64,000 bases of DNA, from contig OY725488.1 of NCBI GenBank assembly GCA_963281255.1, positions 6,297,524 through 6,361,523 on the forward strand, given 5' to 3'. The position numbers and the translations under genes are program-made. The notes below the pieces were generated by a model. It searched no databases, had not been told where the DNA came from, and saw nothing but the letters and a program-made list of their open reading frames with translations. Source of the DNA: Aphrocallistes beatrix. Its lineage: Eukaryota > Porifera > Hexactinellida > Sceptrulophora > Aphrocallistidae. Shown piece after piece: positions 10,213 through 20,502 of this stretch. Every line of letters starts with the position of its first letter. Position 1 is the stretch's first letter.

Positions 10213-12072
10213 ATGGCTACGTTAGTCGGAGTTCTTGACGAAGTAAGTCTGGGGAAGAAGACTGGTGTTTCAAAGCAGGAGAGAAGAGAAGAAGTGAAGA
10301 AGTTAAGTGAGTGTCCGTTCTCTCGTGTGGTGGTGTACACTGATCAAGCAGAGGTGAGACGAGAAGTGGCATGCAAACTGTCAGGAGGCGAGAACACAGT
10401 GACGATTGTGGACTTCCCAGAAGTGATGGATCCTGATTCTGTCCGAGTGGAGTTGAAGGGGAAGAAGGAGGGCACGGCTACCATCACTGATGTGGTGTAC
10501 GTGTCTCAGTACAGATTGGAAGAGACGGGAGGAGGAGATGAGAAGAACTCAGCGGTAGCAGAGACAGTGAGTGTGAATGTATCTGAGAGAGAACAGTTGT
10601 CACATGAGAAAGCAGTACTGGAGAAGAAGAGAGGTGTGTTGAAGAAGGAATTGACACTGTTGTCTAAACTGAAGGCAGTGTTGGTGGACGGGGGAGCACA
10701 GAGTTGTGAGGAGGCATTGAAGCGACTGAAGCTAGCCACCGACCGTCAACACCTGAACTCCATCGTGGATTTTGTGGAGTATTTCTGTTCTCGCAGTGAA
10801 GAGCTGGAGAATCGAGGTGACTCTCTGCAGGAGCAGCTGGATTGTGTGAACACGAAACTGGAGACGATTCGACTGAATGCCGTGAAGAGTGGAGATTTGA
10901 CTGAGAAGAAGGGTAAGGTGAAAGGGGGAGGAGATGAATTCACACGTGCTGTTCAGATCGTGCTGGAGTCAGATGGTGCTGAGAGTGTGGAGGTGTTGCT
11001 GAGCTACCTGGTGAGTCGAGCCAGCTGGAGTTCTCTGTACCACCTGCGTGTCTCGATTGAGGACAGCATTGTCCAGGTGCACTACTTCGGTCAGGTGAGT
11101 CAATCGACTGGAGAGGACTGGGTGAGCACTCCCATTTCTCTCTCCACAGCCTCTCCTAACAAAGGCGGCTCTCCTCCTGTACTCACTCCTCACAACATAT
11201 CTCGGTACTATCCTCCTGGCGGTTTCAAAAGGAAACAAAGAAGAAGGTCATTTACAAGAAACGAACAGGAACATAAGTATAACAATTCTAGCAGTAGCAG
11301 TAGCAGTCTATCAGAAGGAGATTTCTTTGGAGTTTCCCAAGACCAGAGGTTTAGAACAATTACATCAGCATCCCGTCCAATGCAGCTAGTGGAGGAGAGT
11401 CGGAGTGAGGTGAAGACTGGATTGTTCATTCAGACGTTTGACGTGTCTCGACCCGTTACCATCCCGTCTGACAACACGGAGCACAAGGTGTCTGTGACTG
11501 TGATCGACCTGGAGTCCGTCTTCGAGCATCTGTGTCTCCCAGAAGAGAGCGGGAATGTGTACCTGATAGCGAAGGCGACCAACACCAGTGACTACCCACT
11601 GATGAGTGGTCCTAGTTCTGTGTTCGTGGATAACGACTTTATCTCGAAGTCGAGACTGGAGAGTGTGTCACCTGGAGAGGAGGTGAGGTGTTCCCTGGGT
11701 GTGGACCCGCTCGTCCGAGTGAAGTTTAAGGGGGGAGAGAGTTTCCAGTCTCACCAACCTGGCTGGATCTCAAAAGGCACGACGAGTCAGGACTACCACA
11801 AGACGACAACTGTGAAGAACAGGAAGGGTAAGCGAATCAATGTGAAGGTAGTGGAGAGTGTTCCTGTGAGTCAGGACGAGCGTATCAAGGTGCATCTGAT
11901 ACATCCGTCAGGGTGCAAGAAGGTGGGCGTGAAGGTGTTCATGAAAGGTGGCGGAGAAGGCGGGAGTGTGATGCTGAATGAGAAGAACCATCTTGAGTGG
12001 TGTCTGGAAGTGTCAGCTAACTGTGAGCGTAAATTCACTCTCAACTACACCATTGAGTATCCTAGCAGTTAG
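10213..12072 (+). CDS. DUF4139/DUF4140 family protein (mucoidy inhibitor A-like)
   Basis: The protein has 619 residues in one exon, starting at the ATG at 10213 (MATLVGVLDEV). The N-terminal DUF4140 part reads FSRVVVYTDQAEVRRE, then a TVTIVDFPEVMDPDSVRV block. The typical long coiled-coil segment follows (residues about 120-225). The C-terminal DUF4139 beta-rich part includes LFIQTFDVSRPVTIPS, then YLIAKATNTSDYPLMSGP with the FVDNDFISKS motif, and a terminal EWCLEVSANCERKFTLNYTI. Homologues occur in bacteria, fungi, worms (F37C4.5) and other invertebrates; the biochemical role is unknown. It stands 108 bp behind MED16 on the same strand. A Ser-rich low-complexity insert (SSSSSSSL) lies near residue 365. 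Confidence 0.85.
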   Translation: MATLVGVLDEVSLGKKTGVSKQERREEVKKLSECPFSRVVVYTDQAEVRREVACKLSGGENTVTIVDFPEVMDPDSVRVELKGKKEGTATITDVVYVSQYRLEETGGGDEKNSAVAETVSVNVSEREQLSHEKAVLEKKRGVLKKELTLLSKLKAVLVDGGAQSCEEALKRLKLATDRQHLNSIVDFVEYFCSRSEELENRGDSLQEQLDCVNTKLETIRLNAVKSGDLTEKKGKVKGGGDEFTRAVQIVLESDGAESVEVLLSYLVSRASWSSLYHLRVSIEDSIVQVHYFGQVSQSTGEDWVSTPISLSTASPNKGGSPPVLTPHNISRYYPPGGFKRKQRRRSFTRNEQEHKYNNSSSSSSSLSEGDFFGVSQDQRFRTITSASRPMQLVEESRSEVKTGLFIQTFDVSRPVTIPSDNTEHKVSVTVIDLESVFEHLCLPEESGNVYLIAKATNTSDYPLMSGPSSVFVDNDFISKSRLESVSPGEEVRCSLGVDPLVRVKFKGGESFQSHQPGWISKGTTSQDYHKTTTVKNRKGKRINVKVVESVPVSQDERIKVHLIHPSGCKKVGVKVFMKGGGEGGSVMLNEKNHLEWCLEVSANCERKFTLNYTIEYPSS

Positions 12073-12271
12073 TTCTACTGACAGTTTCAGAAACTCAACG
12101 GATTCTTAGCTGTATATTTTCAGATTATTTACTTTTCATCGCAATTGAGTAGTCTGAGAGTTTTGTGTTCATTTCTGATTTTTTATTTATTTATTATTTG
12201 AATTTGCATGCTTGCATCTATGTAGTTATTATCTTAGCTGCACGACTGTGTTTCAACTGACTTTTCATAAT

Positions 12272-12938
12272 CAGGGGCGGATCCAGGATTTCACGAAAGG
12301 GGGGGCCCAAAGCGAGTGGAACGAGCGCCTTTTTGAATAATTATATTAAAACCCATATCGAATGACCATTTTCATATACTATACTAAGATTCATAATATT
12401 TTTTAGTATGTAATACTGTGCCACTGTATTACCACTAGACTGAAAACTAGCAGCTGCTGATGGCTAGCACTCAGTCTCATCACCTGCGTTATCTAATATA
12501 TTTCTTAACTTCATCAAGCGTGGTCTTTTGATGGCAAACCGATCTACAATCTCAGAATACGTGAGATTAATGTCTTTGTGGACATAAAGAAGAATTAAAT
12601 CATTTAATCGTTCTTCACCCATTGAGCTACGGAGTTCCGTCTTTACATATGCCAGGGCAGAATTGGCCCTCTCAACAGTAGCAGATGTCACTGGTGCTAC
12701 TAACAAAAGGTCGATGTTTTTCTAGATTGCCTTTCTAGATTGGCCTAAAGAAAATGGGGCCCCCAAATATGTAACAAGGAATATACTACTACGAGAACGA
12801 GTGCATTAGGCTAGTCCTCGAAGGGGGGCCCAGGCCCCCTGGGCCACCCCCCTGGATCCGCCTATGAGAACGAGTGCATTAGGCTAGTCCTCGAAGGGGG
12901 GGCCCAGGCCCCCTGGGCCCCCCCTGGATCCGCCTATG
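12272..12938. mobile_element. hAT element remnant with duplicated right end
   Basis: The left end is CAGGGGCGGATCCAGG and the right end reads CCTGGATCCGCC. These are imperfect inverted repeats of the CAGGGGCGGATCC class found on many hAT elements. The right end occurs twice in tandem (ending near 12868 and 12938), sharing a block of about 75 bp that begins GAGAACGAGTGCATTAGG. A hAT dimerisation fragment is encoded inside on the minus strand. No clean 8-bp duplication could be identified. Confidence 0.7.
12464..12706 (-). pseudogene. hAT transposase C-terminal dimerisation fragment
   Basis: The 80-residue frame reads VTSATVERANSALAYVKTE, then LNDLILLYVHKDI. This is the conserved hAT family C-terminal dimerisation region (the block that usually reads S.A..ER.FS.....K...R). 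The catalytic core and N-terminus are missing, so it is only the tail of a transposase. Confidence 0.8.
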
Positions 12939-12943
12939 ATAAT

Positions 12944-13433
12944 ACAAGCACGCTTCGTTTGCTTGCGCTGCGCGGGTGGCGGACACTTTGTGTCCGCCGG
13001 AGGCTCCCTTCGGTCGCCTGGGGTCACATTGGTTAGTTATAAGGGAGATAGCATCTCTAAATACGTCTGTCCTACTGGTGATCGATTTCACTCGAAAAAT
13101 CACCAAATTTATCAATTTTAAAATTTCTGATGCGTAGTGATGACGTCATAAAAAAGTGATGAGTCATCATTTTTTGATGGTAGTTGCATCATATGTGAGG
13201 TATGTTAGTATACAGATCCTATTAAAATTTCAGCTTTCTATCTCCTATAATGGCTGAGTTATGTTCGAATAACTCTGTTGCTTAACTTTTTAAAATGTGA
13301 CAATGACGTCAAATTCCATGATGAGTCGACATTTTGCTCTGAGCTCAGAACTTACTGGAGCCATAGCCAAAAGACTCCTACATGCCAAAAATTAGCTTTC
13401 TATGATCGGCAGTTTCTGCAATCAATTCGTTAC
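12944..13433 (+). repeat. Repeat family A, full copy upstream of EOGT
   Basis: It has the GC-rich head (ACAAGCACGCTTCG..., a GCGGACACTTTGTGTCCGC hairpin, GGAGGCTCCCTTCGG), then the ATAAGGGAGATAGCATCTC block, a TGACGTCAT at 13142, the ATGGCTGAGTTATG block, a second TGACGTCA, and the CAATTCGTTAC tail end. It ends about 225 bp before the EOGT start codon. Confidence 0.9.
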
Positions 13434-13659
13434 ATATATATAAGGATTTGCTTCCATATTTTCGCGTTGATATTTTATGTAATTAGAATACCATTCCATG
13501 ATCCGGCTTCACCCCTTGGTTTTAATATATTGCATTCTCTATTTCCGTTTGCCTTCTGTTTATCGTCTAGCTCGAAAGAATAATTATATCAATTCTAGTC
13601 TTTCTCGTACTATAAATATTATAAATGGCTTTATAGCCGATACTCCAGCAGTGAGCTTG

Positions 13660-15126
13660 ATGCGCTACCACCTATTTCTGCTTGCAGTGTTCTCGTATTT
13701 GCGATTTGTCTCTACAGACGATGGGTGTCGAGACGAAAGCACCGGACTTTGTGAGCTAGGTTTGACACGCTCGCCACCATACTGCTGGGGCTACGAGGCG
13801 AATTGCTCGGACGGAAAACAGATTTTCGAAAGGCCGGTCTGTGAAGGGACACCTCAGCCATGGGTGAACACCATGGAAGAGAAAGTAGAAAAGTTTTGGA
13901 GGCAAGCGGACTTTGGTTATGTCCAAGATTTCCTGTCGACCATTCGTGATTTCTGTGTAGCCAAGAATTCGCAACAGGGCGGGCTAAGTTGTAGCCAAAA
14001 TATGCGTTACTGCTATGCCAGACATTTGGTGCTAGATTTCAGAGAATATGACTTCGACACTAGAGAGCGTTTCCGAGACGACATCCACAAGCGCGTCTCT
14101 ATCGGCTCCGATTGCACAGTGGATACACAGCTAATCGGTTCCAATGGAGATCAGAAGGGGGAGCTCCAATCCTGGTACAACGAGCTGAAGGAGTTCAGGA
14201 CGCTATCTCTAGGATCGGAAGGGTGTGACGTCATGATACAGCGACCTGTCGTGTTCCTGAAGCTGGATGCGGGTGTAAATATGTACCATCACTTCTGTGA
14301 CTACGTGAATCTCTACGCATCCCAGCACATCAACGGCTCCTTCTCGCGGGACGTTGAGTTGGTGCGCTGGGACACGGGCAAGCTCTACTACTCGGACTTG
14401 TTCGATTCTGTCTGGCGGACATTCTCTCACTACCCTGAAAGATCTCTGTCTCAGTTCTCCGGCAAGGTCGTGTGTTTAAGGGAGGCCATGTTCCCTCTCC
14501 TACCCCGCATGTTCTACGGGCTCTACTATAACATGCCTCTTGTCCCGGACTGCTACGGTAGCGGACTCATGAAGGCTTTCTCAAAGCACATACTCGCGCG
14601 CCTCAATCTCAAACGCTACCAGATGGACAGACAGGTACAAGTGACCCTAGTTCCTAGAAACACAAAGTTCAGGAATATTCTCAATCAGAATGAACTGGTA
14701 TCTGGACTCAAGACGCTGGGCATAATTAATCTAACAGTAATCGAGTACAATCATGGAGAAATCTCGTTTCAACAGCAGCTCGCTCAAACTCACAAAAGTG
14801 ACATATTCATCACGATGCATGGTGCAGGATTAACTCATCTTCTTTTCCTCCCAGACTGGGGCGCTGTTATCGAACTGTACAATTGTGGTGATTCTACTTG
14901 TTACCGAGACCTCGCCTCCATCAGAGGTGTCAAATACTTCACATGGCAGGAACCAAGGGATGTGTATCCACAGGATGAAGGTCATCATCCTACTCTCGGG
15001 CCTCATAAGAAGTTTACGAACTATTCATTCGGACTAAAGGCATTTATCAGACTCGTCATGAAGGCGGTGGATTATGTTATTCAGCATAAACCTAGCTTCA
15101 AGCAAGTACTGCACTCTGAGTTGTGA
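13660..15126 (+). CDS. EOGT: EGF domain-specific O-GlcNAc transferase
   Basis: The protein has 488 residues, GT61 family, and acts in the ER lumen, adding O-GlcNAc to folded EGF repeats of secreted and membrane proteins. I chose the internal ATG at 13660 because it begins a good signal peptide (MRYHLFLLAVFSYLRFVST); the upstream 54 codons of the open frame look non-coding. Family landmarks include MRYCYARHLVLDFREYD, ISFQQQLAQTHKSDIFITMHGAGLTH-type sequence (positions 14762-14837), IELYNCGDSTCYRDLASIRG and GHHPTLGPHKKFTNYSF. The last four residues are HSEL, a KDEL-like retrieval signal. The length is a little under the vertebrate enzyme. A CCAGCAG acceptor-like sequence lies 9 nt before the start. 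Confidence 0.93.
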   Translation: MRYHLFLLAVFSYLRFVSTDDGCRDESTGLCELGLTRSPPYCWGYEANCSDGKQIFERPVCEGTPQPWVNTMEEKVEKFWRQADFGYVQDFLSTIRDFCVAKNSQQGGLSCSQNMRYCYARHLVLDFREYDFDTRERFRDDIHKRVSIGSDCTVDTQLIGSNGDQKGELQSWYNELKEFRTLSLGSEGCDVMIQRPVVFLKLDAGVNMYHHFCDYVNLYASQHINGSFSRDVELVRWDTGKLYYSDLFDSVWRTFSHYPERSLSQFSGKVVCLREAMFPLLPRMFYGLYYNMPLVPDCYGSGLMKAFSKHILARLNLKRYQMDRQVQVTLVPRNTKFRNILNQNELVSGLKTLGIINLTVIEYNHGEISFQQQLAQTHKSDIFITMHGAGLTHLLFLPDWGAVIELYNCGDSTCYRDLASIRGVKYFTWQEPRDVYPQDEGHHPTLGPHKKFTNYSFGLKAFIRLVMKAVDYVIQHKPSFKQVLHSEL

Positions 15127-15323
15127 AGATCCCAAGTCTTGAAACCAGGCATTAATGTCACTTCTAGCTTTTAAGCCCTAATTTTTTTATTTGTTATTTT
15201 TCATTTTCTTTAATTTCTAGTAAAGAGATGGTTTTAAAATATGTAAATACTACTTCGTTTCTAGCAACCTACTAGTATCCTTGGCCTGGATTGCTGGGTT
15301 GTTCTTTGTTCTGTTAATATTAT

Positions 15324-15439
15324 ACAAGTGCGCAAACACTGGCGTAGCGCAACTTGCGAACACTGTGATCGTAGAGTCGCCCTGCGGGCGTCTGGTAATA
15401 TCAACAATTTCCTGGCAGTTTCTTCAATCGATTCGTTAC
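15324..15439 (+). repeat. Internally deleted family A-related copy
   Basis: It has a degenerate GC-rich head with GAGTCGCCCTGCGGGCG (the same variant head as at 15994), joined directly to the family tail end GGCAGTTTCTTCAATCGATTCGTTAC (positions 15414-15439). The middle of about 380 bp is missing. Confidence 0.65.
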
Positions 15440-15443
15440 ATAT

Positions 15444-15938
15444 ACAAGCGCGCTTCGCTTGCTTGCGCTGCGCGGCTGGCGGACACTTCGTGTCCGCCGG
15501 AGGCTCCCTTCGGTCGCCTGGAGGTGACATTGGTTAATTAAACGGGATATATCATCTCTAAATATGTCCATCTTAGTTTTAAAATCAATATCACTCGAAA
15601 AAACACCAAATTTGTCAAATTTTAAATTTTTTGATGAGTAATGATGACGTCATAGCAAAGTGTTGAGTCATCATTTTTTGATGATAGTTGCATCATATGT
15701 GAGACGTGTTAAGATACAGATTCGATTAAAATTTCAGCCTTCTATCTCCTATAATGGCTGAGTTATGCCCGAATAACTGTGTTGCTTAACTTTTAAAAAT
15801 GTGACAATGACGTCATAATTCCATGATGAGTCGACATTTTCGTCTGAGCTCAGAACTTACTGGAGCCATAGCCAAAAGACTCCCACATGCCAAAAATCAG
15901 CCTTCTGCGCCCGGCAGTTTCTTCAATCAATTCGTTAC
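15444..15938 (+). repeat. Repeat family A, full copy
   Basis: A 495-bp copy with the complete head (ACAAGCGCGCTTCGCTTGC), a GCGGACACTTCGTGTCCGC hairpin, TGACGTCAT near 15647 and 15810, and the CAATTCGTTAC end. It is followed by an (AT/TATACA)n microsatellite. Confidence 0.92.
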
Positions 15939-15993
15939 AGAGATATATATATATACATATATATATATATACATATATATATATATCATATAT

Positions 15994-16078
15994 ACAAGCG
16001 CGCTTCGCTTGCTTGCGATTCGCGGCTTGCGGACACTGTGTGTCTGCAGAGTCGCCCTGCGGGCGCCTGAAGTTACTC
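15994..16078 (+). repeat. Family A-type head, variant, truncated
   Basis: Only the GC-rich head is present (ACAAGCGCGCTTCGCTTGC, GCGGACACTGTGTGTCTGC, GTCGCCCTGCGGGCGCCTG). It follows directly on an (AT)n microsatellite and runs into family C sequence. Confidence 0.75.
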
Positions 16079-16099
16079 AATCTAACCTATTTTAGGAAT

Positions 16100-16630
16100 T
16101 TTTTTCCTTGATATAAATATTGTAAACAAAAGTTAACGAATAATTTCTCATATGGATCCGGAAATATAATATTCGAAATCTACAGTACTAAAAACCCCAT
16201 GTCAACCGTTGGAAGCTAGTCTCTAGCCTATTTTTGAGATTTGTTTACTTTATGTATCTAATGTAAACAAAAGTAACAATTAATTATCATATTTGTTCGA
16301 TAATATGATATTCGAAATCTACACCCCTGAAAACCCCATATCAACCGTTTAAAGTTTAAACGGTTGATATGGGGTTTTCAGGGGTGTATATTTCGAATAT
16401 CATATTTTCAGATCTATATGATAAATTATTTGTTTACTTTTGTTTACAATAGATACATAAAGTAAACAAATTACAAAAATAGGCTAGAGAATAGCTTCCA
16501 ACGGTTGACATGGGGTTTTTAGGGGTGTAGAATTTGAATATCATATTTTCAGATCGATATGATAAATTATTTGTTTACTTTTGTTTACATTAGATACATA
16601 AAGTAAACAAATCTCAATGATATGCTAGAA
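16100..16630. repeat. Repeat family C, palindromic dimer array
   Basis: Monomers of about 160-190 bp carry GTTTACTTTATGTATCTA, TTTCAGGGGTGT or its variants, and AACCCCATATCAACCG. Two lie in one direction and two in the other, meeting at a perfect palindrome centred near 16350 (AACGGTTGATATGGGG and its complement with AAAGTTT between). Further copies are at 36540-36665 and 57060-57365. Confidence 0.8.
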
Positions 16631-16717
16631 ACATGATAGTTCAATTTCACCTTACTTAATGTGGCCATTAATTAGTGAGAGTAATCAATGATGAGTAACA
16701 AATTATAGAGTAACCCT

Positions 16718-17196
16718 AGGCGCCCGCAAGCCGATTCTACGGACATGCAGTGTCTGTAAACCGCGCAGCGGAAGCAAGCGAAACGCCGCTTGGCTTATAT
16801 ATTAAAATGCTAGGATTTTTTTGTTGTTTGTTATTTGTTTGTCCGAATTGATTGAAGAATTGGCAAGTCGTAGAAATACGAAAATTGGCATGTAGGTGTC
16901 AAATGATGAATCTAGGATTAAGTTCGAAGATCTAAGCGAAATGTTCACACCTCGCCGAGATAGGTGACAAAATGTGCTGACCGATCAAATTCGATTATTT
17001 TATAATGCTAATACATTGGTTAAAATAGTAGTGACTTATGCATACTATCAAAAGGACTATTTGTGATTGAAATTCATTGGTTTATGTGAACCAATCAATT
17101 ATCAGCCTTTTACGTATAATGCCATTCACACGATTCTATTTCATATAAATGATTGAATACTGCTATTTTGAGTCTATAATTTGATTGTTAACAACA
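16718..17196 (-). repeat. Repeat family B, left arm of a large inverted repeat
   Basis: A reverse GC-rich head (16718-16797) is followed by a 400-bp unit that starts at ATTAAAATGCTAGG and contains GTCCGAATTGATTGAAGAAT and ATTCATTGGTTTATGTGAACC. The 16795-17196 part matches the reverse complement of 19681..20085. No gene is seen in it. Confidence 0.85.
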
Positions 17197-17327
17197 ACAA
17201 GTTTTAACACCTTCAGAATATTAATACAAAATACATACTCCCATATACATCACAGGTCACCGTCAATAATAACGAAAATCCAATATAAGAATCGGAAATC
17301 TCAAAACTGTATAACTACACTCTATGT

Positions 17328-18480
17328 CATTATGTGGAGAATGGGCATTTTGGGTTACTATTTTCAATTCCCCCACTATGAGGGGGTGCTCAGTGGCATT
17401 ATGTGGAAAATAGGTATTTTGGGTTACTCTTTTCAATCCCCCCACTATGAGGGGGTGCTCAGTGGCATTATGTGGAAAATAGGTATTTTGGGTTAATCTT
17501 TTCAATCCCCCCACTATGAGGGGGTGCTCAGTGGTATTATGTGGAGAATGGGCATTTTGGGTTACTCTTTTCAATCCTCACCACCAGGAGAGTGTGCTCA
17601 GTGGCATTATGTGGAGAATGGGCATTTTGGGTTACTCTTTTCAATCCCCTCACCAGGCGAGGGTGCTCAGTGGCTTTATGTAGAGAATGGGCATTTTGGG
17701 TTACTCTATTCAATCCCCTCACCAGGAGAGGGTGCTCAGTGGCATTATGTAGAGAATGGGCATTTTCGGTTACTCTATTCAATCTCCTCACCAGGAGAGG
17801 GTGCTCAGTGGCATTATGTAGAGAATGGGCATTTTGGGTTACTCTTTTCAATCCCCCCACTATGAGGGGTGCTCAGTGGCTTTATGTGGAGAATGCGCAT
17901 TTTGGGTTACTCTATTCAATCCCTTCACCAGGAGAGGGTGCTCAGTGGCATTATGTGGAAAATAGGCATTTTGGGTTACTCTTTTCAATCCCCCCACTAT
18001 GAGGGGTGCTCATTGGCATTATGTGGAGAATGGGCATTTTGGGTTACTCTTTTCAATCCTCACCACCAGGAGAGGGTGCTCAGTGGCATTATGTGGAGAA
18101 TGGGCATTTTGGGTTACTCTTTTCAATCCTCACCACCAGGAGAGGGTGCTCAGTGGCATTATGTGGAGAATGGGCATTTTAGGTTACTCTGGATTCAATC
18201 CCTCTACCATGATGGGGTGTTCGGTGGCATTATGTGGAAATAGGCATTTTGGGTTACTTTTCTCAATCCCTCCACCAGGAGTGGGTCCTCAGTGGCATTA
18301 TGTGGAGAATGGACATTTTGGGTTACTCTTTTCAATCCCCCCACCAGGAGAGGGTTGCTCAGAGGCATTATGCGGAGAATTGGCATTTTGGGTTGCTATT
18401 TTCAATCCCCACCTGGAGGGTGGTGCTCAGTGGCATTATGTGGAGAATTTGCATTTTGGCCAACTCCTTTCAATCGTCCA
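17328..18480 (+). repeat. 69-bp tandem array, about 17 units
   Basis: Units of 69 bp contain CATTATGTGGAGAATGGGCA, then TTTTGGGTTACTCTTTTCAA and a GGTGCTCAGTGG end. The first three unit starts are at 17328, 17397 and 17466. Because 69 is a multiple of three, frames stay open on both strands over hundreds of bases. Those open frames should not be read as genes: they are open in several frames at once, repeat every 23 codons and have no start signal of their own. Confidence 0.95.
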
Positions 18481-18816
18481 CCAATTGAGGATTCTATGTA
18501 TGTAGTATTTTTTGGACGAAGTACGTTTTGTTCTACCCATTTTCAATTTTTTCTCCATAATGGGATACTTTTTTCCATTATGTTTGCAAGCTGTATTTTC
18601 ATTAACCATTATCGACAGATTCTTCCCTTTTTCATTATGTTTCGAATTTTCCTTTTAGTTACCTTTTTATATTTTTAACTCTATGTTTCCCTTTATTCCT
18701 AGAGTCATCGCTGTGCATGTATTCCATTTTTGTAAAATTTTCTGTGTTTCTTTATCATTTGCATTTGTTCCCACGCTCCGCTACTTCGATATCGAGTCAG
18801 TTTTTTACTTTGGAAT
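18481..18816. other. T-rich stretch, nothing recognised
   Basis: It lies between the 69-bp array and the tRNA-like array. Near 18776-18816 there is a short degenerate start of a tRNA-like unit (CGCTACTTCGATATCGAGTC). No coding signal is seen. Confidence 0.4.
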
Positions 18817-19322
18817 ACTGAAAATTTGTTGACCTGCTTGGAATTCGAACCTCCGCCACTTCGTTATCGGCTCAGTGCGCTAACCACTCGACCATGAAGT
18901 CCCACTTCTTTAGAATGTCCTAAAATTATATTTATATTTGTTAACTGAAAATTTGTTGACTTGCTTGGGATTCGAACCCGCGTCACTTTGTTATCGACTC
19001 AGTGCGCTAACCACTCGGCCATAAAGTCCCACTTCTTTAGAATGTCCTAAAGTTATATTTATATTTGTTAACTGAAAATTTGTTGATTTGCTTGGGATTC
19101 GAACCCGCGTCACTTCGTTATCGACTCAGTGCGCTAACCACTCGGCCATAAAGTCCCACATCTTTAAAATGTTCTAAACTTATATTTATGTTTGTTACTT
19201 TGGAATACTGAAAAATTGTTGACTTGCTTGAGATTCAAACCTGCGCCACTTTGTTATTGACTCAGTGCGCTAACCACTCGGCCATGAAGTCCCATGTCTT
19301 TAAAATGTTCTAAAATTATATT
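18817..19322 (-). repeat. Tandem array of four tRNA-like units
   Basis: Read on the minus strand, each unit contains TGGCCGAGTGGTTAGCGC, which fits the RNA polymerase III A box, and about 35 nt later GGTTCGAATCCC, a consensus B box. The tRNA-like cores are at 18832-18903, 18960-19030, 19087-19157 and 19223-19293; unit spacing is 127, 127 and 136 bp. The 5' end is GGGACTT but the expected 7-bp 3' partner is absent, and the anticodon arm does not make a normal 5-bp stem with a 7-nt loop. I therefore call them tRNA-derived repeats (SINE-like) rather than tRNA genes. The fourth unit has a mutated B box (TTTGAATC). Confidence 0.75.
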
Positions 19323-19323
19323 T

Positions 19324-20449
19324 ACAAGCGCGCTTCGCTTGCTTGCGCTGCGCGGCTTGCGGACACTGTGTGTCCGCAGATTTACCCAGTGGGAGCTTGG
19401 GGATATTAGAGAAACAATACGTCGCTTTCTTACTAAGTACGCTGGATTGTCATTTGTCTACGGTTACATTTAATAAATCAGAACTGTAGCAGAAATTTTG
19501 TTTCGTGATAAATATAATTTACTTCGTATTAAGTCAACTAATCCTGAATGTAAGCTCAATTTGAATACACAAAGTTCACATTGCTAAAGATTATTATACT
19601 TAAATAATCAATTCCAGTCCATGTCGTTAAAAGATATTTTATGATCGAATTGATTGATCGTAGCATATAACACACTTTAATTGTTGTTAACAATCAAATT
19701 ATAGACTCAAAATAGCAGTATTCAATCATTTATATGAAATAGAATCGTGTGAATGGCATTATAAAAGGCTGATAATTGATTGGTTCACATAAACCAATGA
19801 ATTTCGATCACAAATAGTTATTTTGATTGTATGCATAAGTCAATACTATTTTATTCCAATGTATTTGCATTATAAAATAATTGAATTTGATTGGTCAGCA
19901 CATTTTGTCACCTATCTCGGCGAGGTGTGAACATTTCGCTTAGATCTTCGAACTTAATCCTAGATTCATCATTTGACACCTACATGCCAATTTTCGTATC
20001 TCTACGACTTGCCAATTCTTCAATCAATTCGGACAAACAAAACAAAAAAAACAAAAAAACCAAAATCCTAGCATTTTAATATATAAGATTAAAGTGTGTT
20101 ATATGCTACGATTAATCAATTCGATCAAAAAATAACTTTTAACGACATGGACTGGAATTGATTATTTAAGTATAATAATCTTTAGCAATGTGAACTTTGT
20201 GTATTCAAATTGAGCTTACATTCAGGATTAGTTGACTTAATACGAAGTAAATTATATTTATCACGAAAAAAATTTCTGCTACAGTTCTGATTTCATTAAT
20301 GTAACCGTAGACAAATGACAATCCAGCGTACTTACTATAAAACAAGAAAGCGGCGTGTTTTTCTCTAATATCCCCAAGCGCCCACTGGGTAAATCTGCGG
20401 ACACGCATTGTCCGCAAACCGCGCAGCCAAGCAAGCGAAGCGCGCTTGT
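19324..20449. repeat. Foldback element with arms of about 360 bp
   Basis: Both ends are the ACAAGCGCGCTTCGCTTGC head in opposite orientation. The arms 19324..19678 and 20089..20449 are inverted copies of each other: both contain ATCTGCGGACAC-type hairpins, CCACTGGGT, a block with CTTCGTATTAAGTCAACTAAT and its complement. The centre (19681..20085) is the reverse copy of family B at 16795..17196. No transposase is seen. Confidence 0.85.
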
Positions 20450-20502
20450 ATATATCTATATCTATCCTTACATTAAAACTCGATTAACGTTTATATATGT
20501 GC

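Noticed and set aside
13498..13659. N-terminal extension of EOGT
   Set aside because: The 54 extra codons would bury the signal peptide; the ATG at 13660 gives the expected secreted-protein start.
17185..18678. Long open frames on both strands over the 17-18.6 kb array
   Set aside because: They are open in several frames at once because the 69-bp unit is a multiple of three; no gene is supported.
18832..19293. Calling the four tRNA-like units functional tRNA genes
   Set aside because: No 7-bp acceptor pairing and an irregular anticodon arm; only the polymerase III boxes are convincing.
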